Assembly: GCF_002220865.2 (NCBI RefSeq)
Contig: NZ_NHRJ02000007.1
Location: 1-64,000 of the forward strand
Source: Paenibacillus xerothermodurans
GTDB taxonomy: Bacteria; Bacillota; Bacilli; Paenibacillales; NBRC-103111
DNA length: 64,000 nucleotides
Direction of reading: 5' to 3'
Positions 8,487 through 16,517 of the stretch are shown piece by piece. A model generated the notes under the pieces. It was not told where the DNA came from, searched no databases, and saw only the letters and a program-made list of their open reading frames with translations. Each line of letters opens with the position of its first letter. The first letter of the stretch is position 1. The translations under genes were made by a program, and so were the position numbers.

Positions 8487-8547
8487 TGGGGTAGAGGGTA
8501 TTACGCGCAGAGAGTATTACGGGGCAGAGGCTATAACGGGGTATGGC

Positions 8548-8580
8548 AAAAACGGCCGTTCACATACGACCGGTCGTTTT
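8548..8580. terminator. Bidirectional terminator
   Basis: AAAACGGCCG pairs with CCGGTCGTTTT (one G-T wobble), with A/T runs on both sides. It serves the deacetylase gene (+) and the convergent oxidoreductase gene (-). Confidence 0.7.
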
Positions 8581-8615
8581 CTCTGCGTTGTATGATATCG
8601 GGCACTGCCACCGAT

Positions 8616-9554
8616 TTAATGTCGTCCTGTGTCACGGTTTCCCCGTGCCATCAGTTCTTTATGCATCCAAATGGCCGCCAATGCTCCCTCGCCCATTGCA
8701 ACAGTGAGCTGCTCCGCGTGAACACCGATATCTCCTGCCGCCCAAACTCCGTGCACGCTAGTCATTTTTGATCGCGGGTCAGTTACAATGTGTTTATTCT
8801 CCAGCCGCTCTATGCGGAGCTGGGCCGCCAATTCCGTTTGCACTTGATTCCCGCCAAAAGCAATAAATCCCCTAGCACCGGCGACTTCCCGCCCATCGGA
8901 CAAAAGCACGCCGCGCAGCATGCCATCCGCGGAAGACAGGACCTCTTGAATCGGGACCGTGTGATAATGAATACCATTACTCTCCAATTTTTCCCTCATC
9001 CCGGGACTCACAGGATTCGCCTGCGCTTCGTGGTTTACATATGTCAGCTTCTGTGTCCAATACAGCAGCGTCATTGCCATCGCCGCACCCACATCCCCTG
9101 CCCCCATAACGATCGTCCGGTGACCGCTCGTCTCGTAACCGTCGCAATCCGGACACACGTATACACTGTGACCGAAGCACTTCTCCAGTCCCGGAAGCTT
9201 GGGAAAACGATCGATCAACCCTGTGGCGAGCAGCAGCGTATCTGCCGAATAAGTATCACTGCCGTCTTTCACCTCAACCGTGAATCCCGGCTCAGCTTGA
9301 GCGAGGCGGATCACTTCACCGCTTCGAAACTCCACTCCTAACTCTTCCGCCTGATGCCTGCCCAGCCGGCGCAATTCTTCCCCTGACACGCCACCCGGCC
9401 ACCCAAGGATGTTATGGTAACTTCTGCACAATGTAGACCGGCCATACCCTTTGTCGATCACGAGCGTTTTGTGTTTGTATCTTCCCAGCTGAATCGATGC
9501 TTGGAGCCCCGCGATACCGCCCCCGACGACGATACACTCATAATGTCTAAGCAC
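8616..9554 (-). CDS. Thioredoxin-reductase-like NAD(P)/FAD oxidoreductase
   Basis: A 312-residue class II pyridine-nucleotide disulfide oxidoreductase. The FAD-binding GGGIAGLQAS (11-20) is followed by a redox-type motif CPDC (134-137) before DGYE, an NAD(P)-binding GAGDVGAA (151-158), and the C-terminal FAD contact WAAGDIG. The CxxC position matches bacterial thioredoxin reductases, but the sequence is divergent and no thioredoxin gene is adjacent, so the acceptor is open. The start is GTG at 9554, with AAAGGCGG 8 nt upstream. Monocistronic, convergent with the deacetylase gene. Confidence 0.85.
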   Translation of the reverse strand: MLRHYECIVVGGGIAGLQASIQLGRYKHKTLVIDKGYGRSTLCRSYHNILGWPGGVSGEELRRLGRHQAEELGVEFRSGEVIRLAQAEPGFTVEVKDGSDTYSADTLLLATGLIDRFPKLPGLEKCFGHSVYVCPDCDGYETSGHRTIVMGAGDVGAAMAMTLLYWTQKLTYVNHEAQANPVSPGMREKLESNGIHYHTVPIQEVLSSADGMLRGVLLSDGREVAGARGFIAFGGNQVQTELAAQLRIERLENKHIVTDPRSKMTSVHGVWAAGDIGVHAEQLTVAMGEGALAAIWMHKELMARGNRDTGRH

Positions 9555-9710
9555 CTGGCAAACCGCCTTTCCCCATTTTTAGTAGCTTTTCCAACGGTTT
9601 CTCGCTTTACCCGGAAGGTTCGGCAGCAGCAAACTTTAAATAATTATTCACTTTTCAAAGTTTTCTTTTTCCAGGCGGTTGGTTATAATATTAGGCAGGG
9701 GGTGCGGACG

Positions 9711-9809
9711 ATGTCGGCAGCATTTTGGATTGTGAATTTGGTATTTTTAATGTTTATCGTGGCTATGCTTACTGCAGCTTACAATGACGATAAAACGGCA
9801 GGTCTTTAA
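9711..9809 (+). CDS. 32-residue single-helix membrane peptide
   Basis: A short frame coding 32 residues: MSAAF, then a hydrophobic helix of about 17 residues (WIVNLVFLMFIVAMLTA), then a polar tail YNDDKTAGL. GGGGG(T)G stands 6 nt before the ATG, a TATAAT-like sequence lies about 30 nt upstream, and a clear terminator follows about 35 nt after the stop, so the frame sits in a complete small transcription unit. No family is recognised. Small membrane peptides of this kind often tune larger membrane complexes; that is inference only. Confidence 0.5.
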   Translation: MSAAFWIVNLVFLMFIVAMLTAAYNDDKTAGL

Positions 9810-9842
9810 TGACCAGTGCGCATGTCAGACGAAACAAATATT

Positions 9843-9890
9843 TAAAAAAGCATCACCGTTCCTTTGAATGGAATAGTGATGCTTTCTTCA
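9843..9890. terminator. Bidirectional terminator between small peptide gene and abrB-like gene
   Basis: AAGCATCAC (9849-9857) pairs perfectly with GTGATGCTT (9876-9884), with an inner TTCC/GGAA stem and flanking A and T runs. Confidence 0.8.
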
Positions 9891-9892
9891 TT

Positions 9893-10150
9893 CTACTCGA
9901 CTTTGTCTTTCAGCGCGTTCATTTCAGTCAAACATTCTGCGCATATATGCCGGTCTTTGAATTCGCTGACCTGCTCCATCGAACTGCAAAATACACAACG
10001 CGGTCGATACCGTTCCAGAATAATATGATCTCCGCTTACCAATATTTCTACTGGATCCCCTTCATTCATCTGGTATCTCTTGCGAAGCGATTTCGGGAGT
10101 ACAATGCGTCCTAGTTGATCCACCTTCCGTACGACACCTGCCGGCTTCAT
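9893..10150 (-). CDS. AbrB/Abh-type transition-state regulator
   Basis: An 85-residue DNA-binding protein. The N-terminal swapped-hairpin AbrB domain is clear: MKPAGVVRKVDQLGRIVLPK, then LRKRYQMNEGDPVEI. The C-terminal half carries two Cys pairs (CVFC near residue 52 and CAEC near residue 74), which may bind metal and are common in AbrB of Paenibacillaceae. AbrB proteins repress stationary-phase and sporulation genes during growth and are shut off by Spo0A. GAGGTGA stands 8 nt before the ATG. Whether this is AbrB or a paralogue such as Abh cannot be settled from the sequence alone. Confidence 0.92.
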   Translation of the reverse strand: MKPAGVVRKVDQLGRIVLPKSLRKRYQMNEGDPVEILVSGDHIILERYRPRCVFCSSMEQVSEFKDRHICAECLTEMNALKDKVE

Positions 10151-10177
10151 TTATAAATTCACCTCACTTTCGCCATG

Positions 10178-10246
10178 AAAAAAACGAACAGCACACAGGC
10201 GCAACCAGTTTTAACAAGTTGCCGCCTGCTATAATACTATTCGTTG
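10178..10246 (-). terminator. Terminator between the MTAP-like gene and abrB-like gene
   Basis: On the minus strand AACGAA ... TTCGTT encloses a strong inner stem (AGGCGGCAAC against GTTGCGCCT) and is followed by seven T residues. It would end transcription from the phosphorylase gene upstream of the abrB-like ribosome site. Confidence 0.6.
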
Positions 10247-10306
10247 GTACCGCTGGAATTCCTGCCATAGTTGTTTAGATTTGTTGATTCGGCGCTTGGC
10301 AGCCAA

Positions 10307-11179
10307 TTATTGTTTAATTTCTTTTAGCAACGTAGGTTTGCGTAAGCTGAGACAATTGCAGCCCGTTTGGTCTGTGTCCACCGCAGCTAATGCATTCAAC
10401 AAGATGTGTCCGATTGTGTACGACTCCTGGTAAAAGATATCCGATAAGTCCTTGTGCTCCCAGTCCTTTATCACGCCTTCCGCGTAATTCACGACCATAT
10501 AGATTCCAGCGTAGCAAGCGCCGATTTCACGCGCTAAGTACACTTCCGGACAAATGCTCTGCCCGACGATATCACCATGCCAGGACCGAAACATTTGTAC
10601 TTCGGCAGGGCTCTCAAAATGCCGTCCGTCGGTATTTACGTACACACCGCGATTAAATACATGGCGCGGTCTCTCATCCTCAAATGTGTCCTTTACGCGG
10701 TCCCTCGCAGATCGTACCAAAGCCTTGGACTGCGTTGGACAAATCGGCTCTCTCATGACGAGCAGATAAGGTCCGCCCAGACCTACATCCGTGCGCATTG
10801 AGTTGTCGATGTAATCATTCGGCACAACGAGGTCACGCAGCTCCAACATCTGGTTGATACTGCCTACGCCTCCCTCGGCGAATATTTTCTTCACTCCAGC
10901 TTGCTGAAATACCCAAAACACCTGCTGTGACGCAACGCCGCGCGTAACGACATTAGGTCTCCAACCGTGCATACGGCAGTTGAGAAACTTTTTATCGCCG
11001 AGCTGAACGAGCTTAAACGCAGGGCTTTCTCCATACGGTGTGTCAAACACCAATCCGGTTGATAACACTTCTACGTCACTGCGGTGTAAGTCCTCAGGAA
11101 ACTGTATCGAAAACATGCTTGACCCGCCGATGATAGCGAAGTCCACCTTTGGTATCTCTTGCTGTGTTGTTTGTGCCAT
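10307..11179 (-). CDS. MTAP/PNP-family nucleoside phosphorylase
   Basis: A 290-residue member of the MTAP/purine nucleoside phosphorylase family. Recognisable parts are AIIGGSSMF (phosphate-loop region), RMHGWRPNVVTRGVASQQ (phosphate and sugar contacts), GGVGSINQ, VPNDYIDNS and YAGIYMVVNYAEGV. MTA phosphorylases split 5'-methylthioadenosine to adenine and methylthioribose 1-phosphate in methionine salvage. The usual GRGH motif is altered here to MHGW, so the substrate may differ from MTA. AGGAGG lies 11 nt before the ATG. About 100 nt downstream of trmL, same strand. Confidence 0.75.
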   Translation of the reverse strand: MAQTTQQEIPKVDFAIIGGSSMFSIQFPEDLHRSDVEVLSTGLVFDTPYGESPAFKLVQLGDKKFLNCRMHGWRPNVVTRGVASQQVFWVFQQAGVKKIFAEGGVGSINQMLELRDLVVPNDYIDNSMRTDVGLGGPYLLVMREPICPTQSKALVRSARDRVKDTFEDERPRHVFNRGVYVNTDGRHFESPAEVQMFRSWHGDIVGQSICPEVYLAREIGACYAGIYMVVNYAEGVIKDWEHKDLSDIFYQESYTIGHILLNALAAVDTDQTGCNCLSLRKPTLLKEIKQ

Positions 11180-11281
11180 TTTTCACTAGTCCTCCTATTA
11201 GCAGTTTGTTCGGCATTAGAGCTGTGAGACCGGGTATAAAAAGTCACACAAGTTCCCACAGCTTTCAATGCTAATACCGGT

Positions 11282-11746
11282 CTAACGTAAGCCCTGGAAT
11301 CCCGTCTGGCGCAGAGCCTCAAACAATATAATAGCTGCAGAGTTCGACAAATTCAGCGACCTGACAGCATCGGTCATCGGCATCCGCATAAGCTGCTCCG
11401 GATGCTCCGCGAGAATTTCAGGTGACAAGCCCTTGGTTTCCTTGCCAAAAACCAAAAAATCACCGTCTTGGAATGTTAAATCAGTGTAAATTCGTTGCGC
11501 CTTCGTCGTAGCAAAGAAGAAGCGGCCGTCCTTGTATTTATCCTTTACTTCCTGAAAGGAGTCATGATACTCAATATGTACGGCGTGCCAATAGTCGAGC
11601 CCTGCTCGTTTTAACGTTTTATCGTCCGTCTGAAAGCCGAGCGGCCTTACCAGATGCAACCAGGTGCCCGTCGCTGCGCAAGTCCTCGCAATGTTACCGG
11701 TGTTGGCCGGAATTTCCGGTTCCACCAGCACAATATGAAAAGCCAT
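11282..11746 (-). CDS. trmL: tRNA (cytidine/uridine-34-2'-O)-methyltransferase TrmL
   Basis: A 154-residue SPOUT methyltransferase, typical length for TrmL (CspR/YibK). It shows IVLVEPEIPANTGNIART at the start, LVRPLGF, the motif-II stretch LVFGKETKGL, and the C-terminal trefoil-knot motif MTDAVRSLNLSNSAAI. It 2'-O-methylates the wobble base of tRNA-Leu species using S-adenosylmethionine. The frame opens 3 codons earlier, but GAGGTGA directly abuts that ATG and is 9 nt before the ATG at 11746, so the latter is chosen. Divergent from the orphan response regulator gene. Confidence 0.93.
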   Translation of the reverse strand: MAFHIVLVEPEIPANTGNIARTCAATGTWLHLVRPLGFQTDDKTLKRAGLDYWHAVHIEYHDSFQEVKDKYKDGRFFFATTKAQRIYTDLTFQDGDFLVFGKETKGLSPEILAEHPEQLMRMPMTDAVRSLNLSNSAAIILFEALRQTGFQGLR

Positions 11747-11895
11747 CGTTACCATTCACCTCACTCGCGTATGTCCCATTATACTACAAATCACGCAAAA
11801 ATTTTAACACTCGCTTTACTTATCCTTAATCTGCGGTTGATAGTGCCCTGCCATAATAACTGTATCACGTGCTGTTCACAAAGGAGATTAGATGG

Positions 11896-12609
11896 ATGAA
11901 GAAGAAAATTCTTGTTGTTGACGACGAACCGTCCATTTCAATGCTTATAGAATTTAACCTGAAGCTGGTTGGCTTCGAGGTGCAGTGTGTGTATGACGGC
12001 GAAGCCGTATTTCAAGCGATACGCAACTTCCGCCCGGACGTGATAGTGCTTGATCTAATGCTCCCCAAAATGGACGGTATCCAGGTATGCCGCCAGCTGC
12101 GCAGCCAAGGTAATTTGGTGCCTATCATCATGCTTACGGCTATGCAGGACTTGTCCGACAAAATCGCCGGGCTTGATAACGGAGCTGACGACTACATGAC
12201 AAAACCATTCAGTCCGCAGGAGCTCATTTCCCGTATCCAAGCGATTTTGCGTCGTATCCAAGCTCTACCATCCGCAGCAGATAACACGCCGATCACCATT
12301 GGACAACTGGTTATACAGCCTGATCAACGTGAAGTGACCTTAAAAGGGCAAGCGGTGGAATTAACGCCGAAGGAGTTTGATCTCCTGTTGTTCCTGTGCA
12401 AGCATCGCGGTAAAGTGCTCAGCCGTCAACAGCTGCTGCACGGCGTATGGGACTATCATTTTCTGGGCGACACTCGCATCGTCGATGTGCATATCAGCCA
12501 TTTGCGGGACAAAATAGAGTGCAACGCCAAATCACCGGAATACATTGTAACGATACGCAATGTTGGTTACAAACTGACGGAGCCGGCCATGAAAGAATCT
12601 TACGCTTAA
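11896..12609 (+). CDS. Orphan OmpR/PhoB-family response regulator
   Basis: A 237-residue regulator. Its receiver domain has acidic pocket D9-D10, phosphorylation site D53 in VLDLMLP, and K102-like MTKPF. A winged-helix trans_reg_C domain follows (LTPKEFDLLLFL, then VDVHISHLRDKIE and TIRNVGYKL). The sequence is PhoP/YycF-like. AAGGAG is 9 nt before the ATG. No histidine kinase is adjacent on either side, and a terminator follows at once, so its partner kinase must be elsewhere or it works with a shared kinase. Targets cannot be read from the sequence. Confidence 0.9.
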   Translation: MKKKILVVDDEPSISMLIEFNLKLVGFEVQCVYDGEAVFQAIRNFRPDVIVLDLMLPKMDGIQVCRQLRSQGNLVPIIMLTAMQDLSDKIAGLDNGADDYMTKPFSPQELISRIQAILRRIQALPSAADNTPITIGQLVIQPDQREVTLKGQAVELTPKEFDLLLFLCKHRGKVLSRQQLLHGVWDYHFLGDTRIVDVHISHLRDKIECNAKSPEYIVTIRNVGYKLTEPAMKESYA

Positions 12610-12635
12610 ACGTATAAGCCACTATAACGAGCTAT

Positions 12636-12678
12636 AAGATGAGTGACGCACCAGCTCCCGCGGTACTCATCTTTTTTG
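12636..12678 (+). terminator. Terminator of the orphan regulator gene
   Basis: AAGATGAGT (12636-12644) pairs with ACTCATCTT, followed by a run of T on the plus strand. Confidence 0.85.
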
Positions 12679-12734
12679 CGCAAAAAAACAGCCCCGCGGA
12701 GACTTATGAACCGGCCCGATGGATGGACACTTTG

Positions 12735-12772
12735 AAAAAAAGTAACCCTCGTTGGGAGACAGTTCAGTTACT
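12735..12772 (-). terminator. Terminator of serC
   Basis: On the minus strand AGTAAC pairs with GTTACT, with an inner CCC/GGG stem, and is followed by seven T residues. It starts 21 nt after the serC stop. Confidence 0.65.
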
Positions 12773-12792
12773 GTAGGGCTGTCTTTTCAGTT

Positions 12793-13881
12793 TTAACCGT
12801 TACGCTTTTGGAAATAGGTCATAAAATTAGCCAATGCCTTACAAGCTGCATAAGGCACAGCATTGTACGCGGAGGCACGGATGCCGCCAACGCTGCGGTG
12901 TCCCGCCAAGCCTATAAAATTCTGCTGCAGGGACTCCTTCACAAACTGCTTCTCGAGCTCCTCGCTTGGAAGACGGAAAGTGATGTTCATAATGGAGCGG
13001 CTATCCGGATCGATATTCCCTTCATAAAAGCCGCCGCTGGTGTCAATAACATCGTAAATCAGCTTACTTTTTTCCATGTTTCTTTGCTCCATCGCAGCGA
13101 CCCCGCCGTTCTCCTTCACCCACTTCAACACGAGGTTCATCATGTAGATAGAGTGCACTGGAGGGGTGTTATATAGGGAACTGTTGCTCGCGTGAGTCGT
13201 ATAACGCAGCATAGTCGGAATATGCTTTGGCTCTTCTGTGAGCATATCATCGCGAATCACCGCTACCGTCACGCCGGATGGACCGAGATTTTTTTGCGCG
13301 CCTGCGTAAATCATCGCGAATTTCTTCGCATCAATGGGGCGGCTCAAGATCCCACTCGTCATATCGCCGATCAAAGGCACATTGCCGGTATCAGGAACAT
13401 AAGAGAATTGCGATCCCTCGATGGTGTTATTTGTCGTCATGTGAACATAAGCCGAGTTCGGATCAACTTGAATGTCGGATTGTGCCGGCAGGCTTCTCCA
13501 TTTTTCCGCTTTATTCGATGCGGCGATGACGGCCTCACCCACCACTTTTCCTTCTTGGTACGCTTTGTCGGAGAAGCTGCCGGTAATAATATAACTTCCA
13601 ACCTTGCCGGGCTTCAAAAAGTTCAAAGGAATCGTCGCGAACTGTGTACTGGCCCCGCCGCCAAGGAACAAAACTTGATAGCCGGAATCCAATCCCAACA
13701 AATCCAACATAAGTTCCTGAGTCTCGGCATTGATCTGTTCATATTCTTTGCTTCGATGGGAAATCTCCATCAAAGACATGCCGATGCCTTTATAGTCCAC
13801 AAACTCCTCCTGGGCTTGCTGCAGTACTTCCAACGGAAGCGCCGCCGGACCCGGATTGAAATTGTACGCTCGCTTTGACAT
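12793..13881 (-). CDS. serC: Phosphoserine aminotransferase
   Basis: A 362-residue PLP enzyme of aminotransferase class V, normal length for SerC. It converts 3-phosphohydroxypyruvate and glutamate to phosphoserine in serine synthesis, and may also act in vitamin B6 synthesis. Seen are NFNPGPAALP at the N-terminus, FLGGGASTQFATIP (PLP phosphate contact), IYAGAQKNLGPSGV with the Schiff-base Lys (QKN), and the C-terminal GHRSVGGIRASAYNA. AAGGTG stands 7 nt before the ATG. Monocistronic; divergent from thpR. Confidence 0.97.
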   Translation of the reverse strand: MSKRAYNFNPGPAALPLEVLQQAQEEFVDYKGIGMSLMEISHRSKEYEQINAETQELMLDLLGLDSGYQVLFLGGGASTQFATIPLNFLKPGKVGSYIITGSFSDKAYQEGKVVGEAVIAASNKAEKWRSLPAQSDIQVDPNSAYVHMTTNNTIEGSQFSYVPDTGNVPLIGDMTSGILSRPIDAKKFAMIYAGAQKNLGPSGVTVAVIRDDMLTEEPKHIPTMLRYTTHASNSSLYNTPPVHSIYMMNLVLKWVKENGGVAAMEQRNMEKSKLIYDVIDTSGGFYEGNIDPDSRSIMNITFRLPSEELEKQFVKESLQQNFIGLAGHRSVGGIRASAYNAVPYAACKALANFMTYFQKRNG

Positions 13882-14032
13882 GGTTTCACACCTTCACCTA
13901 TTTTTCTAATCGCATCGTTTGATATGATAGGCTTATGATAGCAAAGTTTCTCCCAAACGGGCAAGTAGTTGCTCGCATTCTTCACAGCATTGATACATAT
14001 TTCACCACTCATCGGACACCCTGTTATCAAGT

Positions 14033-14078
14033 GCCGAAAGCCGGTCAGCTGCCTCTATCAGAGGCTGTCCGATTCGGC
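14033..14078 (+). other. Nested hairpin in the leader of thpR
   Basis: Outer stem GCCGAA (14033-14038) with TTCGGC (14073-14078); inner stem GCCTC (14051-14055) with GAGGC (14061-14065), and a side loop between them. It lies about 60 nt before the thpR start. It has no T run, so it is not a terminator. It might be an RNA structure or a protein site; nothing more can be said. Confidence 0.3.
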
Positions 14079-14136
14079 CTTAATTGTGTGGGGTGTCTTC
14101 CATTAAATGGTTAATAAAGCAAAAAGGAGTGGCCGT

Positions 14137-14718
14137 ATGAGCTCAGACCGATTATTTCTGGCTGTTGCTATCGGTAGGGAGCAGCGCGAGCAGATCGAAC
14201 GGAACATGGAGATACTGCAGCGCGCCCTCACCTTTCAAAAGTGGGTCCAGCCGGACGACCTGCATGTTACGCTGAAATTTCTCGGCGATACGCCGTTGGA
14301 CACCGCGGAGCAAGTAAAAGCTGCCACGCGCAAGCTGGCTGCCGGCCACACGCCGTTTTCTCTGTCGTTGCAGGGTCTCGGTACCTTTGGCAGGTCGGCC
14401 AGTCCAAGCATTTTGTGGTTAGGTGTGTCAGGAGATTTAACGGCTCTAGGCGAGCTTCAGAGTCAAGTGGAGCACTCAGTTGAGCCATTCGGCTTTACAC
14501 GCGAAGATGGCACTTACAGCCCGCATGTCACGCTTGCGCGAAGATTCCAAGGGGCCAGTGCGTTGTTGCCAAGCGCACTGCGTGCTGCAGAGCAGGCGAT
14601 TGAGCCCCTTCCTGCGCCATGGACTGTAGATAGGATCGTCTTGTACCGAAGCCATTTGCATAAAAAGCCAATGTACGAGGCAATTGATCATTTTGATCTG
14701 GGCAGCGGCAACAGATGA
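14137..14718 (+). CDS. thpR: RNA 2',3'-cyclic phosphodiesterase (2H family)
   Basis: A 193-residue 2H phosphoesterase. The two signature tetrapeptides are HVTLKFLGDT near residue 45 and HVTLARR near residue 129, both H-x-T-L. The family hydrolyses 2',3'-cyclic phosphate ends of RNA to 2'-phosphate and can ligate tRNA halves in vitro. The frame opens 10 codons earlier, but AAAAAGGAG lies 7 nt before the ATG at 14137. A terminator follows within 25 nt of the stop, so it is monocistronic. Confidence 0.92.
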   Translation: MSSDRLFLAVAIGREQREQIERNMEILQRALTFQKWVQPDDLHVTLKFLGDTPLDTAEQVKAATRKLAAGHTPFSLSLQGLGTFGRSASPSILWLGVSGDLTALGELQSQVEHSVEPFGFTREDGTYSPHVTLARRFQGASALLPSALRAAEQAIEPLPAPWTVDRIVLYRSHLHKKPMYEAIDHFDLGSGNR

Positions 14719-14739
14719 ATGAACCCGACGATATAGTGC

Positions 14740-14774
14740 AAAAGAGCCCTGCGCAGCAGGACTCTTTCGTTTTA
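14740..14774. terminator. Bidirectional terminator between thpR and glnA
   Basis: AAAGAG-CCTGC pairs with GCAGG-CTCTTT with T runs on both strands. It serves thpR (+) and the convergent glnA (-). Confidence 0.85.
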
Positions 14775-14806
14775 CAAGAATAAGTATAAGTGCTTCTTCT
14801 CTTCTC

Positions 14807-16231
14807 CTACAGATCGAAGTACAAAGAATACTCGTGTGGATGAATGCGAATGGAAACAGCTTTCGCTTCTTCGCGCTTCAATCCAATATAGTTGTCGATG
14901 AAATCCTTATTGAATACGCCGCCCTCGGTCAAGAACTCATAATCTGCTTCCAAGGCGTTGAGCGCTTCCTCCAACGTACCTGGCACGCTGCGGATCTCGC
15001 CTCTTTCCGCATCGGACAGATCGTAGATGTTTTTGTCCAACGGGCCGTAGCCGAGTGCGCGAGGATCGATTTTCTTCTTAATTCCGTCCAAACCAGCCAT
15101 CAACATCGCTGCAAATGCCAGGTAAGGATTCGCAGTAGAGTCCGGTGTGCGGAACTCGATGCGGCAGCCCTTCGGAGTTACTGCTGCAGCCGGAATACGT
15201 ACCGCCGCGGAACGGTTTGCTTTGGAGAATGCCAAGTTCACCGGCGCTTCATAACCAGGCACCAAACGCTTAAACGAGTTGGTCGACGGGTTAGTCAGAG
15301 CTATCAACGCAGGGGCATGGTACAGAATGCCGCCAATATAGTTCAGAGCCAATTCACTCAGGTTGGCATATCCGCCTTTTTCATAGAACAGCGGCTCGCT
15401 GCCGTTGAAAATGGATTGGTGAACGTGCATTCCGCTGCCGTTATCGCCAAATAGCGGCTTTGGCATGAATGTAGCCACTTTGCCATATTGTCTGGCTGTG
15501 TTTTGCACGATATATTTGTATTTCATCAGGTTGTCGGCTGTTTTAGTCAAAGTGTCAAAACGGAAATTGATCTCACCTTGACCTGCTGTTGCTACCTCGT
15601 GGTGGTGACGTTCGATTCGAAGCCCCGCTTCCATCAATAAACGGCACATTTCACTGCGGATATCCTGCTGCGTATCCGTAGGGCCGACAGGGACATAACC
15701 GCCCTTGTGGCCGACTTTGAAGCCCAGGTTGCCGCCCTCTTCTTTGCGATTGGAGTTCCAGTGAGCCTCCTCCGAGTCGACAAAGTAAGAAGATTTATTT
15801 TGACCACTTTCAAAGCGAACTTCATCGAAAATAAAAAATTCGGATTCCGGAGCAAAGAATGCCGTTGTGCCCACTCCAGCTGTCTGTAGATACTCTTCCG
15901 CTTTCTGAGCGATACCGCGCGGATCGCGATCGTAGCGCTCGCCATCTGGTGTATGAATGTCACACATAATGATCAAAGTAGCATGTGCGGTGAAAGGATC
16001 TACGTAAGCTGACTCCGTGTCAGGAATCATAACCATGTCGGACTCTTCAATCCCTTTGAAGCCGGGAATTGACGAACCGTCGAAAGCTACGCCGTTCGTG
16101 AATGTTTCTTCTTCTACTTCACAGGCCGGTAGGGAGATGTGGTGCGCTCTGCCGGAGAGATCTACGAAGCGGAAATCCACCCATTCGATACCTTTTTCTT
16201 TGATGATATTCAACACGTCTTGAGCTGACAT
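14807..16231 (-). CDS. glnA: Glutamine synthetase, type I-beta-like
   Basis: A 474-residue ammonia-assimilating enzyme that makes glutamine from glutamate, NH4+ and ATP. Seen are DGSSIPGF (51-58), the metal-site stretch PESEFFIFD (128-136), HHHEVATAGQ-EI, the ATP motif KPLFGDNGSGMH (258-269) and the glutamate loop NRSA(A)VRIP. Length and the insert near residues 140-190 match the beta subtype of Proteobacteria and Actinobacteria, not the about 444-residue alpha subtype usual in Bacilli. It also has Tyr403 in DKNIYDLSDAE, at the place of the E. coli adenylylation site. AGGAGG is 11 nt before the ATG. A GlnR/TnrA-like box lies upstream of a good promoter. Confidence 0.96.
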   Translation of the reverse strand: MSAQDVLNIIKEKGIEWVDFRFVDLSGRAHHISLPACEVEEETFTNGVAFDGSSIPGFKGIEESDMVMIPDTESAYVDPFTAHATLIIMCDIHTPDGERYDRDPRGIAQKAEEYLQTAGVGTTAFFAPESEFFIFDEVRFESGQNKSSYFVDSEEAHWNSNRKEEGGNLGFKVGHKGGYVPVGPTDTQQDIRSEMCRLLMEAGLRIERHHHEVATAGQGEINFRFDTLTKTADNLMKYKYIVQNTARQYGKVATFMPKPLFGDNGSGMHVHQSIFNGSEPLFYEKGGYANLSELALNYIGGILYHAPALIALTNPSTNSFKRLVPGYEAPVNLAFSKANRSAAVRIPAAAVTPKGCRIEFRTPDSTANPYLAFAAMLMAGLDGIKKKIDPRALGYGPLDKNIYDLSDAERGEIRSVPGTLEEALNALEADYEFLTEGGVFNKDFIDNYIGLKREEAKAVSIRIHPHEYSLYFDL

Positions 16232-16313
16232 TGAATAGTTAACCTCCTAGAATCCGAACATTTATGCCGAGTTGTTCGTTCATTGTTCAAGTTTTTTAAT
16301 TAACCATGTTCAT

Positions 16314-16343
16314 ATTATAAGACCATTCTGCGAGCACCGTCAA
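16314..16343 (-). promoter_or_regulatory. Sigma-A promoter of glnA
   Basis: TTGACG (16338-16343) and TATAAT (16314-16319) on the minus strand with an 18-nt spacer, about 80 nt before the glnA start. Confidence 0.75.
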
Positions 16344-16371
16344 TACTTATGTCAGGTATTTTTTGTAGATA

Positions 16372-16388
16372 TGTAAGGTATGCTTACA
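16372..16388. promoter_or_regulatory. GlnR/TnrA-type operator upstream of glnA
   Basis: TGTAAGCATACCTTACA (minus strand) matches the consensus TGTnA-N7-TnACA at every fixed position. It is centred about 40 bp upstream of the -35, suiting activation or a distal repressor half. The regulator gene itself is not in the window. Confidence 0.65.
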
Positions 16389-16417
16389 CAACAACGCCTG
16401 ACGTTCACAATTCAGAC

Positions 16418-16445
16418 AAAAAAAAGCTGTCCGTTGCGGACAGCC
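16418..16445 (-). terminator. Terminator of the DAHP synthase gene
   Basis: GGCTGTCCG pairs with CGGACAGC around a three-base loop, followed by eight T on the minus strand. Confidence 0.9.
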
Positions 16446-16517
16446 AAATCATATCTAACACAGCCAGTATGAGAGCCGAAACTGGATCTGCTTGAGTCCC
16501 AGCCGCGGCAGGCAAAG

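Noticed and set aside
11180-11281. A terminator between trmL and the phosphorylase gene
   Set aside because: The inverted pieces (GACCGG/CCGGTC and AGCTGTG/CACAGCT) do not form one stem followed by a T run; the T stretch falls in a loop.
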